Assembly (NCBI GenBank): GCA_900765705.1
Contig: CAAFSR010000041.1
Coordinates: 1 to 5,487 of the forward strand
From: an uncultured Faecalibacterium sp.
GTDB lineage: Bacteria; Bacillota; Clostridia; Oscillospirales; Ruminococcaceae
Direction: 5' to 3'
DNA: 5,487 bases
Positions 4,270-5,487 of the stretch are shown one piece after another (position 1 is the first letter of the stretch; every line of letters starts with the position of its first letter). A program made the translations under genes and the position numbers. The notes under the pieces were generated by a model. The model did not search any database. It was not told where the DNA came from and was given only the letters and a program-made list of their open reading frames with translations.

Positions 4270-5487
4270 TTATTCTTCAGGGTCTTTCCACTGTGCGAAC
4301 TGACGATCAAGATTTTCAAATTCGGACTTCCGCAATTCCTTGGTCACATCCGCATAGATGTTTAAGGTAGTGGAGATATCCGAATGTCCCAGTGCATCCT
4401 GAATCACCTTGATGTTCACGCCCGCTTCGCACATCCGGGTCGTGAAGGTATGCCGCAGGGTATGGCAGCTGAAACGCGGCAGGAGCACGGTGCTGTTCGG
4501 ATTCTTCGCCAGCACTTCATCGTTGCAGTCCCGGATGATGCGCCGGATGGCCTTGTTCAGCGTTCCCTGATGCTGACATTCGCCAAAACGATTGATGAAG
4601 ATGAAGTCCGTGTAGCCATCCACCGTGACCGTACAGTGAAGTTCGGCTTCTTCCTGATAGTCACGTTCCTTTTCAAAGGCTTCTTTCACGAAGTCCATCA
4701 TCGGAACGGTGCGGATGCCAGCCTTCGTTTTGGGCGAGTGGCAGTTGAAGTAGCAGCCCTTCTTGCCGCCGTTGTTCTCACGGTGGTCGTAGTTGACCAG
4801 CGTGTGGTTGACGGAGATCGTGCCTTCCTCAAAATCCACATCGCACCAGCGCAGACCAGTGGCTTCTCCTACACGCAAACCAGTTCCCAGCATGACCGCG
4901 AAAATCGGATACCAGTGCTGGTACTTCGGCGTTTTGGAGAGGTAGGACAGCAGCAGATTCTGCTCTGCTACGGTCAGTGCCTTACGGCGGTTGGTTTCAA
5001 ACTGGTGTGCCTTTTTCAGCTCCCGTAGAACATTGTCCGAGGGATTGCTCCGCAGATAGCAGTCATCCACCGCCATGTCCAGCACCTGATGCAGAACCGT
5101 GTGTACGCTGTCAATCGTAGAGATCTGCAAGCCCCGCTCATCCGCCAACGTGTTGTAAAACTGCTTCACGTCCGACTTCTTGAGCGCAGACACCTTCGAT
5201 TTTCCGAAATCCGGCTCCACGAACTGCCGATAAAGGTACAGATAATTCTGAAAGGTGTTGTCCTTCAGACCACGCTTCACCTTTGCCCATAGGGTAAACA
5301 CATCGTTCAGGGTGACGTACCGCGCTTCGGCCTTGATGCCTTCCAGCGAATCTCGCTGAATGTCGTTTTCCTTTTCTCGAAGCTCCTCCAAGGTCGGCGC
5401 ATAAATAGAATGTCGCTTGCCATCCGGGGAAGTCCAACGGAAATCGTACTTGCCATCTTTGCGCTGGGATTCCCCTTTGCGGAGAAC
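4270..5487 (-). CDS. int: Tyrosine integrase, Tn916-type (N-terminus cut off by window edge)
   Basis: The frame stays open from the right edge to TAA at 4270, giving 405 visible residues; numbering here starts at the first visible codon. It begins with VLRKGESQRKDGKYDFRW, the three-stranded arm-binding domain of Tn916 Int, so only about ten residues are missing. A TTG at 5391 is internal, not a start. The SAM-like core-binding domain spans roughly 55-155, and the catalytic domain follows. Catalytic residues are Arg205 in GTGLRVGE, Lys253/255 in PKTKAG, His342 and Arg345 in HTLRH, His368 in LGHSD and Tyr378 in NIYADV. All are present, so the enzyme should be active. It would excise and integrate a mobile element, usually with a small excisionase encoded upstream, which would lie beyond the window. 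The 3' end faces a cluster of direct repeats. Family is firm; the element it moves is not determined. Confidence 0.95.
   Translation of the reverse strand, partial: VLRKGESQRKDGKYDFRWTSPDGKRHSIYAPTLEELREKENDIQRDSLEGIKAEARYVTLNDVFTLWAKVKRGLKDNTFQNYLYLYRQFVEPDFGKSKVSALKKSDVKQFYNTLADERGLQISTIDSVHTVLHQVLDMAVDDCYLRSNPSDNVLRELKKAHQFETNRRKALTVAEQNLLLSYLSKTPKYQHWYPIFAVMLGTGLRVGEATGLRWCDVDFEEGTISVNHTLVNYDHRENNGGKKGCYFNCHSPKTKAGIRTVPMMDFVKEAFEKERDYQEEAELHCTVTVDGYTDFIFINRFGECQHQGTLNKAIRRIIRDCNDEVLAKNPNSTVLLPRFSCHTLRHTFTTRMCEAGVNIKVIQDALGHSDISTTLNIYADVTKELRKSEFENLDRQFAQWKDPEE

Noticed and set aside
4384..5028. Plus-strand 214-codon open frame opposite the integrase
   Set aside because: It is antisense to the catalytic domain of the integrase, whose conserved residues are all in the other frame.
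5389..5391. TTG at 5391 as the integrase start
   Set aside because: The frame stays open to the window edge and the upstream residues form the Tn916 Int arm-binding domain, so this codon is internal.

Overview
The window looks like a piece of a mobile-element region from a low-to-mid GC Firmicute, most likely a gut Clostridia/Oscillospirales-type organism. This rests on the Tn916-type tyrosine integrase, the Firmicutes-style arsenic genes, strong AGGAGG-like ribosome sites, and a leader segment at the left end that resembles sequence I associate with integrative conjugative elements of gut Clostridia. The taxon is inferred from style, not from a marker gene.

Layout (every supported gene is on the minus strand, so it reads from right to left). 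5487-4270: tyrosine integrase, cut off at its N-terminus by the window edge. 4269-3890: non-coding and rich in short repeats, with five TGGCGTA copies next to the integrase stop and a second family of TACACC copies; this is a candidate integrase/excisionase-binding or attachment region. 3889-3850: a perfect 14-bp stem terminator. 3835-3784: an extended -10 promoter with perfect TTGACA, embedded in an 18-bp inverted-repeat operator. 3770-660: five tightly packed genes, arsR, an ArsP-type permease, a small CxxC thioredoxin-fold protein, acr3 and arsC. 649-614: a rho-independent terminator closing the operon. 613-153: non-coding, with a palindrome, a nested-stem candidate leader RNA and a hairpin with a T-run. 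152-1: the first 50 codons of a protein that leaves the window, tentatively the N-terminus of a mobile-element primase/replication protein.

How the genes work together: ArsR should repress the whole operon from the operator until As(III) or a similar thiophilic metalloid binds its cysteines. ArsC reduces arsenate to arsenite, Acr3 exports arsenite, the ArsP-type permease probably exports trivalent organoarsenicals or a related thiophile, and the thioredoxin-like protein probably supplies thiols to ArsC or hands metalloid to a pump. Start/stop overlaps (TGATG, ATGA, ATGA) and an 18-nt gap point to one translationally coupled transcript. The operon has its own promoter, operator and terminators at both ends, so it is a self-contained cargo module beside recombination functions.

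No gene of unknown architecture was found in full. The least explained parts are the two repeat families next to the integrase, the candidate structured leader upstream of the truncated left gene, and the cysteine-rich tails on ArsR and on the thioredoxin-like protein.
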